Assembly (NCBI RefSeq): GCF_047301505.1
Contig: NZ_CP154840.1
Location: forward strand, 496,001-560,000
Direction: 5' to 3'
DNA length: 64,000 bases
From: Lysinibacillus_B sp031181585
GTDB taxonomy: Bacteria; Bacillota; Bacilli; Bacillales_A; Planococcaceae
The translations under genes were made by a program, and so were the position numbers. The notes beneath the pieces were generated by a model. It was not told where the DNA came from, did no database searches, and saw nothing but the letters and a program-made list of their open reading frames with translations. Of the stretch, positions 36,970-45,744 are shown piece after piece (positions within the stretch are counted from its first letter, which is position 1; each line of letters opens with the position of its first letter).

Positions 36970-39216
36970 ATGAAGAAAACAAGTAGATTAATAGCTTTCA
37001 TGGTTGCATTTGTCATTGTCCTCGCACAGGCGGGCCCCGCTTTTGCGTTTCAAACTATAAACGAGCAGTACCCGCTCTCAAGCGGAGTCATGTATAACAA
37101 GTATACATATAAAAGCAGTAATACCAATTCGATTAACCACTTATCAATTAATCTGAATGATGCTTATACAAATGTAACACTCGGCATGCCTGACCCATTT
37201 GCATCACGCATCCGCACGACAGCACTTGCTTCTAAAAATTCAGCGGAAGGGAATCGGGTTGTCGGTGCAGTCAATGCTGCTTTCTTTAATATGGGAGAAG
37301 GTTATCCGTTATTTTTAATTGCACAAAATAATCGCATCATTAATGGTGGAATCGTCTCAAACGGCTCGGATGAATATATGAATGTACCGACTGCTTTTGG
37401 GATGAAAGAGAACGGGGAAGCGATTATCGATTATTTCGATTTTGATATCAATCTGACAGCAAATGGTGAGACGCTTGAACTTGATGGTATGAACCGTGAG
37501 CGCAATAACAAGGAGACAGTCATTTTCACACCGGAATTTTATAAAGCAGGTACGAATTCAAATCAGTACGGCTATGAAATCGTTGTAGATGCAGGTACAA
37601 GCACACGCAATATCGACTTCGGTGATACAATTTCCGGTAAGGTCATACAAGTACTGCCATATGGCCAGAGTGTGGGCAAGATTCCAGAAAACGGCTTTGT
37701 CATCTCCGTGCAAGGGGCATCTCCGCTAAATACAAAATTGCAAAAATTGACACCTGGTACGGATGTATCTGTAAACTTCTCCATTGATTCAAAATGGAAT
37801 AATGCACAGTTTATTGTTGCATCAGGTCCAATGCTTGTCCGCAATGGGCAGCCTTACATTATGATGAGTACATCAAGTGCACGAGCAAAAGAAGTAACAG
37901 CTCGAACAGTTGTTGGTATTAGTAAAGATAAGAAAACAGTTCATTTCGTAACGGTAGACGGTAAGCAGTCGAAAAGTCCAGGTATGAATATGTCGCAGCT
38001 TGCTGATTATTTAATCCGTCTTGGTGTCGACACGGCGATCAATCTGGATGGCGGCGGCTCAACAACGATGGGTATCCGTAAATACGGCAGCAATAATGTC
38101 GTATTGGCAAACGTTCCTTCTGCTGGATCGGAACGTGCGGTCAACGCTATCTTACAAGCAGTGAGTACAGCTCCGACAAGTGAGGCAGCTACAATCAAAT
38201 ATACACGTACAAATGTAGGAACAATGTTAGTTGGAACAACGTCTACAATGAGTGTGCAATATGTACTTGATCAGTATTACAATCCGCTTCCTATAGCAAA
38301 TGGAACAATGAGCTTCAGCTCACAAAATGGTACGTTGAAGGTAAGCGGTTATAGCTTTACAACAACACAAGCTGGAGATGATCGTATTTATATGGCACAT
38401 AACGGCAAGGTTGTTCAGTCCTTCCCAGTCAAAGTAGTTGACGGTCCGTCTACGCTGACAATCAGCGGCAGCAAGTCGCTTGGGATGAAGCAATCTGCTG
38501 CTTATAGCATTACGGCGTTAGATGACGCAGGTAAGCCGCTTGTTTATAATGCAGATCAGGTAAAATGGTCAGTAGAAGGTGGAATTGGCTCTATTACTAG
38601 TACTGGTCAATTCACAGCAACAAAAGAAGGGCAAGGAAGCATCGTCGCGAAGCTCGGCTCAAAAACAGCAAGCTTCCCTGTGACGGTAAAGGCAGCGTCA
38701 TTATTCTCCGATATCCCGGCTGATTACATGTATGCGAAGGAAGTAAAATTCCTGGTTGATAATAAATATGTAACAGGCTACGGAGACGGCACATTCAAAC
38801 CAAACCAGACGCTATCACGGGCGCATGCTGCAGTCATCATCAGCCGTGTTCTTGGTCTTAATACGATGAACGTAAAGGACCCTGGCTTTAAAGATGTGAC
38901 GCCGAGCCATCAGTATTATAAAGAAATTGCAGCGGTACAAAACGCAGGCATTATCAGCGGTGTGAACGGCGCATATAACCCGAACAGCTATCTGACACGT
39001 GCTCAAATGGCAAAAATCGTTGCCAAGGCATTTGATTTGAAAGGTGTCTCGAATATCCAGTTCACAGATGTACCAAAAACAAGCTGGGAGTATGAATTCG
39101 TTCAAGCTCTAGCAGCAAACAATATTACAACAGGATACGGCAATAATCTCTTCAAGCCGTATGAATCCATAACACGTATGCATTTTGGCCTATTCTTATA
39201 CCGTGTGCTAAACTAG
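36970..39216 (+). CDS. SLH-anchored phosphodiester glycosidase (NAGPA domain)
   Basis: 748 residues. Signal peptide (1-27), phosphodiester glycosidase domain (about 40-395) with GAVNAAFFNMGEGYP, TARTVVGISKD and the signature INLDGGGSTTM, two Ig-like modules (400-575), and three SLH domains (578-748: FSDIPADYMYAKEVKFL, LSRAHAAVII, TRAQMAKIV). The family removes GlcNAc-1-phosphate caps or cleaves sugar-phosphodiester links in wall polymers. SLH anchoring places it at a phosphodiester-rich wall. Divergent from the glucosaminidase gene. Confidence 0.88.
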   Translation: MKKTSRLIAFMVAFVIVLAQAGPAFAFQTINEQYPLSSGVMYNKYTYKSSNTNSINHLSINLNDAYTNVTLGMPDPFASRIRTTALASKNSAEGNRVVGAVNAAFFNMGEGYPLFLIAQNNRIINGGIVSNGSDEYMNVPTAFGMKENGEAIIDYFDFDINLTANGETLELDGMNRERNNKETVIFTPEFYKAGTNSNQYGYEIVVDAGTSTRNIDFGDTISGKVIQVLPYGQSVGKIPENGFVISVQGASPLNTKLQKLTPGTDVSVNFSIDSKWNNAQFIVASGPMLVRNGQPYIMMSTSSARAKEVTARTVVGISKDKKTVHFVTVDGKQSKSPGMNMSQLADYLIRLGVDTAINLDGGGSTTMGIRKYGSNNVVLANVPSAGSERAVNAILQAVSTAPTSEAATIKYTRTNVGTMLVGTTSTMSVQYVLDQYYNPLPIANGTMSFSSQNGTLKVSGYSFTTTQAGDDRIYMAHNGKVVQSFPVKVVDGPSTLTISGSKSLGMKQSAAYSITALDDAGKPLVYNADQVKWSVEGGIGSITSTGQFTATKEGQGSIVAKLGSKTASFPVTVKAASLFSDIPADYMYAKEVKFLVDNKYVTGYGDGTFKPNQTLSRAHAAVIISRVLGLNTMNVKDPGFKDVTPSHQYYKEIAAVQNAGIISGVNGAYNPNSYLTRAQMAKIVAKAFDLKGVSNIQFTDVPKTSWEYEFVQALAANNITTGYGNNLFKPYESITRMHFGLFLYRVLN

Positions 39217-39255
39217 CAGGGAACTAAGAGTAGCCTGCGCATAGGAATATGGATA

Positions 39256-39300
39256 AAAATAGGAATCCCATTCTTGCTGGATGGGATTCCTATTTCATTT
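39256..39300 (+). terminator. terminator of the phosphodiester glycosidase gene
   Basis: AAATAGGAATCCCAT, 9-nt loop, ATGGGATTCCTATTT. Confidence 0.85.
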
Positions 39301-39358
39301 CTCGTTAGCTTCTATGCTATAATCTCTGTATTAAAAATTATTTAAAGGATGTAGTTTC

Positions 39359-40525
39359 ATGAAAATCGGAATCGTAGGAAATTACGGAAATGATAATAAC
39401 GGTGACGAATCGATATTATATGGCCTCATTGAACAGGTAAAGCAAACATTTTCCGTAAATAGCGCGGATATTACAGTATTTAGTAATAATACGCAGCAGA
39501 CATCCGAGCAGTACGGTGTCCAAAGCTACCCATTATATTACCGAAGTAGCAACTTGTATAAAACCTTTTATAAAACGTATCAGACGAATAAAAAGTATGT
39601 AACGAAGTTCGACCTGCTGATTATTGGCGGCGGGGGCATTCTGATGGACTTTTACCGGCGTGAGGCACATTTATATAGTACATATGCGTTAATGGCGAAG
39701 AACTGCAATGTTCCCTATATCATTTACGGGTGCGGGGCTGGACCATTGGATACCATAACAGGCAAGCTCATGATTCGTATGATGTGCCGTTTTGCTGAAA
39801 ATGTTTCAGTTCGTGACCCACAGTCTAAACAATTATTAGAGCGCCTTGGTGTAAGCAAGCCGATTGAAGTAATTGGGGATCCAGCGTTCACACTGCACCG
39901 TCCGAAGCAGATGCATGCAGAAGCTCCGAAGAAAATCGGGATTTCTGCTGTGCCGATGTATAATGCTAATTACTGGCCATCAGGAGACGTAGAAAAGTAC
40001 GACTCGTATGTGACGAGTATGGCGGCTAATCTCGACCGTCTAGTAGAGAACAAAAATATTGAAATCACGTTTTTTGCAACAAAGTACCCGCAGGATGTCA
40101 CAGTAACAAAGGACATTCAGAAAAAAATGCTTCACGCAAAAAAGACGACAATCATCGACCAAAACTTAAAGCCGAATGCATTGATTGATATTACATCAAA
40201 ACAGGACCTGATCATCGGTACCCGCCTGCATTCTCTCATTTTAGCGACGGATTCAGCAACACCGATTATTGCGATTTCATATCATAAAAAGGTAAGCGAT
40301 TTTATGAAACTCATCGGTCAGGAAAAACGTTGTTGTTCTATAGAGGAAATTACGAATGAATCTGATATTTTATTGAAAATGTATGACATGGTGGAAGCGG
40401 ATTGGCACACAATCGTGGAAACGACAAAAGCAACTTCAAAGCAACTTCATGACGAAGCAATGCGTGGCAAACAATTGATGATAAAGGCAGTGAAGGCAAA
40501 TGAAAAAGCTATTAATAATCAGTAA
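39359..40525 (+). CDS. csaB: polysaccharide pyruvyl transferase, CsaB type
   Basis: 388 residues of the PS_pyruv_trans family: GNYGNDNNGDESIL at the N-terminus, GGGGILMD, YIIYGCGAGPL, and the conserved GTRLHSLILA motif whose His is essential in the family. It transfers pyruvate from phosphoenolpyruvate to a sugar of the secondary wall polysaccharide, making the ketal that SLH domains recognise. With nine SLH genes in the window, this is the natural CsaB candidate. The N-terminus differs from the Bacillus anthracis protein as I remember it, so orthology is inferred mostly from context. First gene of a three-gene overlapping operon. Confidence 0.82.
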   Translation: MKIGIVGNYGNDNNGDESILYGLIEQVKQTFSVNSADITVFSNNTQQTSEQYGVQSYPLYYRSSNLYKTFYKTYQTNKKYVTKFDLLIIGGGGILMDFYRREAHLYSTYALMAKNCNVPYIIYGCGAGPLDTITGKLMIRMMCRFAENVSVRDPQSKQLLERLGVSKPIEVIGDPAFTLHRPKQMHAEAPKKIGISAVPMYNANYWPSGDVEKYDSYVTSMAANLDRLVENKNIEITFFATKYPQDVTVTKDIQKKMLHAKKTTIIDQNLKPNALIDITSKQDLIIGTRLHSLILATDSATPIIAISYHKKVSDFMKLIGQEKRCCSIEEITNESDILLKMYDMVEADWHTIVETTKATSKQLHDEAMRGKQLMIKAVKANEKAINNQ

Positions 40526-41600
40526 TATGTATCCTTCCAGCGAGCATTTATCATTCGGAATTTTCGTCAAAAATCAAGCAGAGGCTTTAAGAAAAAGCGG
40601 GGTTGATGTGCTTGTTGCAGCAAATGACAATCCTGCAACCGGCAAGAAAAATACCATTATTAAATATGGCAAATGGGCGATGAAAACTCTATCGATGGCG
40701 ATGCGTCACCGTAAATCGATTTCAATCACCCATGCGCACTATGTGTTCCCATCCGGTGTATTTTCTCTGTTGCTTAAAAAGTTATTCAAGATCCCATATA
40801 TCGTAACCGCGCATGGCGGGGATATCGAACGTATGGCGAAGAAAAGTGCCCGGATTCGCAGCTGGACGGAACTCATTCTACAGGAGAGTGACCATGTGAT
40901 TGCGGTCGGACCGGTCCTTGCAGAGCAAATAGAAAATGATTTTCATATTTCGAAAGAAAAAATCTCCATCTGCAGTATGGGTGTGAATCGCCAGGTGTTC
41001 CGACCAGGAGACAAGGCGGAAGCCCGTAAGGCATTAGGACTTGACCAGGATGCCTTTACGTATCTATTCGTAGGGAATGTCATCAAACAAAAGGGAATCG
41101 AGGAGCTGTTGATTGCCTTCGAAAAAGTACAAGCAGAGGCAAATGGCAAAGTGAAGCTCGTGATTATCGGTTCTCGTCGTGATACGAAATTCATTGAAAG
41201 TATCCAGCCGTTCGTTGATGGGGATGTACAGTTTGTAGATCCGCAGCCGCAGCCGCAGCTTGTCAAGTGGTTCCAGGCGAGTGATGTCTTCGTATTGCCT
41301 TCCCATTTGGAAGGGTTCGGTCTTGTGGCACTTGAAGCCATTGCTTCAGGTACACCAGTCATCGCTTCCCGTGTAGGGGGGCTGGTATCATTGCTAGGCG
41401 ACGGGGCAGGGCATCTTGTTGAGCCGAATAATGCACCGGATTTAGCAGCGGAAATGATAAATGCTCTGCATACACCGAGGGAAGTATACAGCAATAAACA
41501 GGCAATGGATGCCATTTTATATGAGCATGATGAACAGGAAATTACAAAACGTGTGCTGTCGCTCTACGAATCTGCAGTTAAAGGTGGCGCAGCGCGATGA
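40500..41600 (+). CDS. GT4-family glycosyltransferase
   Basis: 366 residues, GT-B fold. N-terminal acceptor half with THAHYVFPSG and TAHGGDIE; nucleotide-sugar half with FVGNVIKQKGIEELL and the EGFGLVALE motif (retaining GT4 signature). It starts 26 nt inside csaB, so the two are translationally coupled. It probably builds the repeat unit of the secondary wall polysaccharide on a lipid carrier on the cytoplasmic side. Sugar specificity cannot be read from sequence. Confidence 0.88.
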   Translation: MKKLLIISNMYPSSEHLSFGIFVKNQAEALRKSGVDVLVAANDNPATGKKNTIIKYGKWAMKTLSMAMRHRKSISITHAHYVFPSGVFSLLLKKLFKIPYIVTAHGGDIERMAKKSARIRSWTELILQESDHVIAVGPVLAEQIENDFHISKEKISICSMGVNRQVFRPGDKAEARKALGLDQDAFTYLFVGNVIKQKGIEELLIAFEKVQAEANGKVKLVIIGSRRDTKFIESIQPFVDGDVQFVDPQPQPQLVKWFQASDVFVLPSHLEGFGLVALEAIASGTPVIASRVGGLVSLLGDGAGHLVEPNNAPDLAAEMINALHTPREVYSNKQAMDAILYEHDEQEITKRVLSLYESAVKGGAAR

Positions 41601-43132
41601 ATAAATTTTTAAAAATTGTCGGTGCAGTCGCAGTCATTAATATTGTGGCCCGTGTATTCGGCTTCCTGAGGGAGGCGGTTATCGGGTACCAATATGGATC
41701 TAGTCATATTGCTGATGGGATTTTTACAGCGTATACACTGCCAAACTTCTTATATTTAGTTGTGGGAGGAGCTTTTACAACAGCTGTTATATCGATTTAC
41801 AACAAGAAGACGACCGATCAATCGTTATTTGTAAAGCAGTCTTTCACTATAGTAACACTTACTGGTATTGTCATGACGGCAATCGGCCTAGCCTTAACGA
41901 CACCGATATTAAACATGTTTTTCGAGGGCTCCAGTGACATCTCGGCTGAAGACTTTGAGACAACGAAACATCTCTTCTATTGGATGATGCCGTCGTCCAT
42001 CTTACTGATGCTGGCTTCCTGGTATAGCGGTTTATTAAATGTCAACTCGAAGTTTCATTTATCAAGTTTTGCGATATTGATCTATAATATTCTCTTCCTT
42101 GTCATAGCTGTTGGATTATCTGGAGTAATAGGCCCGATTTCTTACGGGATTAGTGCCTTCTTCAGCGCCGTGCTGATGGTGTATTTCCTGGCGCGCGGCT
42201 ACCGTAAATTAGATGGACCATCAGTAGGGGTATCATTTATTCGCACACAATCGACGCGCGATTTATGGATCATGGTGTTTCCTATTATGATAGGGGGCGG
42301 AACAATCCAGATCTATGCAATGCTGCAGCGGTTCTTTGTTGGGATATTGAGTCTTGGAGATAGTGCGGTTTCAGTCGTTAACTTTGCATCCAGGCTGACA
42401 CAATTCCCGCAGTCGATTTTAATTACAGCAGTAACCACTGTTATTTATCCGATTTTAAGCCGCAAGGAAGCGGAGGATGATCATCAGTCCATTAAGGATC
42501 TGTACGGCAAAGGGATTCATTACCTGCTGTTATTGCTTGGTCCAGTAACGATTTTCTCTTATTTCTATGCTGAAAATCTTGTGCAGGTTATTTTTGAGTA
42601 CGGGAAATTTACGGCCGATGATACAGCCATTACAGCTCCGGTAGTTGCGATTTTCGTGCTATCAATGTTATTCCTGGCTGCTAACACATATATTACGCGT
42701 TTTTACTACGCAAAAGGCGATTCAACGGCGCCTGTTGTTTTAAGCTTACTAAACGTATTTGTTGTAAATATCGCAGTAATGTATGTAATGGCAGAAAGCG
42801 CGGGCGTAAGTGCCATTGCATGGGGTACACTGATCAGTTCAATCGTCAATACAGTCATGCTGGTGATTTATGCTTCAGTGAAATATGATTTAAAACTTGG
42901 AGCGGGATTAAACAAAAAAGAGCTTCTAAAGCCGATTGTTCCGTTCATCGTTTTGACTTTTATTATGTATATTTCAAGCAAGTATTTTATTTTCGATTAT
43001 AAATGGATTACCTTCATGGTAGGGCTAACTGTCTTTGGTTTAAGTACAGTCATTTTGTATGTTATGTTCCAAATTAAAGAAATCGAGCAATTCTATAAAA
43101 AATTAAAATCAAAACTGGTAAAAACGAATTAA
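41597..43132 (+). CDS. MurJ/MviN-type lipid-linked oligosaccharide flippase
   Basis: 511 residues with about 14 hydrophobic helices. The N-terminus (RVFGFLREAVIGYQYGSSHIADGIFTAYTLP) is the MurJ family signature. Overlaps the glycosyltransferase stop as ATGA. In this operon it more likely flips the lipid-linked wall-polysaccharide unit than lipid II, so the housekeeping MurJ may lie elsewhere (inference). Last gene of the operon; terminator follows. Confidence 0.85.
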   Translation: MNKFLKIVGAVAVINIVARVFGFLREAVIGYQYGSSHIADGIFTAYTLPNFLYLVVGGAFTTAVISIYNKKTTDQSLFVKQSFTIVTLTGIVMTAIGLALTTPILNMFFEGSSDISAEDFETTKHLFYWMMPSSILLMLASWYSGLLNVNSKFHLSSFAILIYNILFLVIAVGLSGVIGPISYGISAFFSAVLMVYFLARGYRKLDGPSVGVSFIRTQSTRDLWIMVFPIMIGGGTIQIYAMLQRFFVGILSLGDSAVSVVNFASRLTQFPQSILITAVTTVIYPILSRKEAEDDHQSIKDLYGKGIHYLLLLLGPVTIFSYFYAENLVQVIFEYGKFTADDTAITAPVVAIFVLSMLFLAANTYITRFYYAKGDSTAPVVLSLLNVFVVNIAVMYVMAESAGVSAIAWGTLISSIVNTVMLVIYASVKYDLKLGAGLNKKELLKPIVPFIVLTFIMYISSKYFIFDYKWITFMVGLTVFGLSTVILYVMFQIKEIEQFYKKLKSKLVKTN

Positions 43133-43141
43133 GAAGAAGCG

Positions 43142-43184
43142 AAGATACCTGCAAATATACTATTTATTTGTAGGTATCTTTTTG
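43142..43184 (+). terminator. terminator of the csaB operon
   Basis: AAGATACCTGCAAATA...TATTTGTAGGTATCTT, then a T-run. Confidence 0.88.
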
Positions 43185-43294
43185 TATAAAAATACCATAT
43201 TAAACATACTTATTGATAATTTAAATGGACTATAATCTGTCATATTAATCGCTAAAATTATGACTAAAGCCTTTATTTTGAAAAAAAATTAATA

Positions 43295-43336
43295 TATAAT
43301 GAATGTACAATATTTGGTAACGAGTGAATTACCAAA
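43295..43336 (+). promoter_or_regulatory. promoter and palindromic operator of the TetR gene
   Basis: TATAAT -10 at 43295-43300 (weak -35 TTTATT 17 bp upstream). Just downstream lies a perfect inverted repeat TTTGGTAA-8 nt-TTACCAAA (43313-43336) covering the expected start point. This is a classic layout for autorepression. Confidence 0.65.
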
Positions 43337-43368
43337 CATCTAATAAAGAGAGATAAAGGTGGAGAAAT

Positions 43369-43962
43369 ATGGCAAGAGGACGACGAGTGAATTCAAGTGG
43401 AGAAAGAAGCAAGCAATTGTTACTAGAAAAAGCAATCGAGCTCTTTTCGGCTCATGGCTATCATCAAACAAAAATTAGCGATATTGTGAAGGCTGCTAAT
43501 TTAACTCAACCTACTTTTTATTTGTATTTCCACAGCAAAGAATCCCTATTCAACGATTTAAATTCCGAGTTTCAAACAAATCTTTATGAAATTTTCAATG
43601 ATGGATTAGCACAGCTAGAAGGCAGAGAGAATATCCGCACACAAGTATTTAATATGCTAAAGGAAATCTTTTCTTACTTTGTACAAAATCCAAATCTCAC
43701 AAAAATAGGTTTTTATGAATCTGTGGAAGCTGAGGCGATCAAGAATGAGCTTGTAAACCGTCTAGTAGAAGCTGTTTCAATTCATAACATCCAATTTTCT
43801 ATGCTGCATCACGTCGATACTCGTATATTCATAGAAAGTCTGTTAGGTTCAATGGAACGTTTAACATTAACTAACCTATTAACAGAAAAGCGTACGCCTG
43901 AAATGCTGGCTGAAGATATTATCAATATCTATTTCGCCGAACAGGAAGAGCTAGTCCGTTAA
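43369..43962 (+). CDS. TetR/AcrR-family transcriptional regulator
   Basis: 197 residues. N-terminal helix-turn-helix (LLEKAIELFSAHGYHQTKISDIVKAANLTQPTFYLYFHSKESLF) matches TetR exactly, including the YLYFHSKESLF recognition region. The C-terminal ligand-binding part is helical and unassigned. The palindrome over its promoter suggests autoregulation. No divergent target gene is adjacent, so other targets are unknown. Confidence 0.92.
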   Translation: MARGRRVNSSGERSKQLLLEKAIELFSAHGYHQTKISDIVKAANLTQPTFYLYFHSKESLFNDLNSEFQTNLYEIFNDGLAQLEGRENIRTQVFNMLKEIFSYFVQNPNLTKIGFYESVEAEAIKNELVNRLVEAVSIHNIQFSMLHHVDTRIFIESLLGSMERLTLTNLLTEKRTPEMLAEDIINIYFAEQEELVR

Positions 43963-44014
43963 CATGCCAATGTATTTGAGCTTTGATATCTGAATATTTA
44001 AAGCATTTTAGAAA

Positions 44015-44047
44015 GCCAGTGTCCGATGAGGACACTGGCATTTTTTT
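44015..44047 (+). terminator. terminator of the TetR gene
   Basis: GCCAGTGTCC, GATGA, GGACACTGGC, then ATTTTTTT. Confidence 0.92.
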
Positions 44048-44134
44048 GTTTGGATAAATGCAAGGGAACAACGTATTTAGAAGCTGCTTACAGGCTGGAA
44101 AGGGAGCACACAATATACGCCCTTAAATTGCTGC

Positions 44135-44168
44135 AAAAAACCTCCCTCATATTATTAGTGAGGGAGGA
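44135..44168 (-). terminator. terminator of the S41 protease gene
   Basis: Minus strand: CCTCCCTCA...TGAGGGAGG followed by TTTTTT. Confidence 0.88.
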
Positions 44169-44181
44169 GCGAGTGATAAGC

Positions 44182-45546
44182 TTATTTTACAGTGACGTAC
44201 AGATAAGAACCTTTCTTCATCATACTGTTGAGGCCTTTAATAGTTGGATGAACCACGAGCATATAGTGACCGCCTGAGGCCAATTCCTCTTTAGGCTTTA
44301 CAAGCACCTTTGAGCCTTCGATTTTCAGTTCAGCATCTACCTGACCTTCACCAAGCTTTACAAGGTCGATTGCGTCTGCTGGAACCGTCGTCAGCTCATG
44401 AGTAAAGTTAACTGTAAACGTTTTATGTGTCGATACATTCTTCAATGCTGCAAGCTCACGATAAGCAGGAAGATTTGCGGCAACAGCATCGTAATGCGCC
44501 TTATACTTCGCATTGTCTGTTGTTTCAATATGCGGCTTGACACCTACATGATTAATAACAGTAGCAGCAGGCCCTGCAAATCTTGCCATCGTTAATTTCA
44601 AATAGCTGCCGTCTGATAGTTCATAAAAGGACTGCATCGTTCCCTTGCCATACGATTTTTCTCCGTACAAAAGCGCCGCCTTTTGGTCTACTAGGGCTGC
44701 TGCTGTCATTTCGGAAGCACTTGCACTATAGCGGTTAATCAGCACACGCGTATCTTTCGGAAACTGAATGGACTGTCGTTTGGCGCGTATTAGATAGCTG
44801 CCTGAAGCATCCTCATATGTATACGCATCCTTTGCATTCGGGAACAGTCCGATTACTTCTTCGGCTGCTGTTACATAACCGCCGCCGTTATCCTGAAGGT
44901 CTAATATAAAGCTTGTAGCGCCGTTTGCTGTCAGCTCGCGGATTGCCTTTTTTACGAGCCCTGCTGCATCGGAAGAAAAGGATGAAAGGGCGATATAACC
45001 TACATTTCCATAGAGCAGCTTAGAAGTTCCATTCGGTAAAGAAAAGGGTTTTCGAACAATTGTCTTTGTAACCGACTGACCGTTTGATTTCAAGAATGTT
45101 AATGTGATACTTGTATTTTCAGCCCCTAGAATAAGGGATGAAGCTTCAGAAGTAGTCATCTGTGCTGCTGCGTTGCCGTCGATGTGCGTAATAATATCAC
45201 CAATAGCTATCCCCGCCTGCTCTGCACTACCGCCTTGTATAACATCGGAAATATAGATTCCTTGGCTGTGCTCTTCAATGACAATCCCGATACCGACGGA
45301 CGTCATTTCGATAGAGTTGATGAAGGCATCAAACTCCTCAGCCGTAAAGTAAGCTGAATAAGGATCCAGCATATCGATGATTTGCTCTGCCGAGGTAGCA
45401 TCATGTAAATTTCCGTCTATTTCGCCTACATAGAAGGACTCTATGTAACTTTTCATTTCATTTAACGGAGCAGCACTTGCTGAAACCGGCAATAATAAAA
45501 GAATAAGTACACATGCGAGCCATTGGATTTTTTTCAAAAATATCAC
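44182..45546 (-). CDS. S41-family C-terminal processing protease with PDZ and Ig-like tail
   Basis: 454 residues. Signal peptide or anchor (1-25), PDZ domain (about 75-165; GIGIVIEEHSQGIYISDV), then the S41 protease core: YIALSSFSS, DLQDNGGGYV, catalytic Ser in SASASEMTAAAL and catalytic Lys in SYGKGTMQ. The C-terminal 80 residues are an extra Ig-like beta domain (FTVNFTHELTTVPADA), like those of the surface proteins nearby and not usual for CtpA. It likely processes secreted proteins at the membrane or wall. Substrate unknown. Confidence 0.88.
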   Translation of the reverse strand: MIFLKKIQWLACVLILLLLPVSASAAPLNEMKSYIESFYVGEIDGNLHDATSAEQIIDMLDPYSAYFTAEEFDAFINSIEMTSVGIGIVIEEHSQGIYISDVIQGGSAEQAGIAIGDIITHIDGNAAAQMTTSEASSLILGAENTSITLTFLKSNGQSVTKTIVRKPFSLPNGTSKLLYGNVGYIALSSFSSDAAGLVKKAIRELTANGATSFILDLQDNGGGYVTAAEEVIGLFPNAKDAYTYEDASGSYLIRAKRQSIQFPKDTRVLINRYSASASEMTAAALVDQKAALLYGEKSYGKGTMQSFYELSDGSYLKLTMARFAGPAATVINHVGVKPHIETTDNAKYKAHYDAVAANLPAYRELAALKNVSTHKTFTVNFTHELTTVPADAIDLVKLGEGQVDAELKIEGSKVLVKPKEELASGGHYMLVVHPTIKGLNSMMKKGSYLYVTVK

Positions 45547-45699
45547 ACCTTTATGATTATTACCTTCATTATATACCTATTGGAAGATGATGGCTATTTG
45601 CCGGAAACATTTTTTCTAAGAGTTATAGCGAAGTAGTTTTAGCTGATGTGGACTGTAAAGGATGAGAAATCTCGTAATAAATCAAGGCAAACATAAAAT

Positions 45700-45739
45700 A
45701 AGGCATAAGAAGACCCGGTGGGATCAGATCCAACCGGGT
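45700..45739 (-). terminator. terminator of brnQ
   Basis: Hairpin ACCCGGTTGGATC/GATCCCACCGGGT (minus strand) followed by a T-rich tract. Confidence 0.7.
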
Positions 45740-45744
45740 AATAT

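Noticed and set aside
44026..44277. 83-codon open frame between the TetR and S41 genes
   Set aside because: It runs through two terminators and into the antisense of the protease gene; no RBS.
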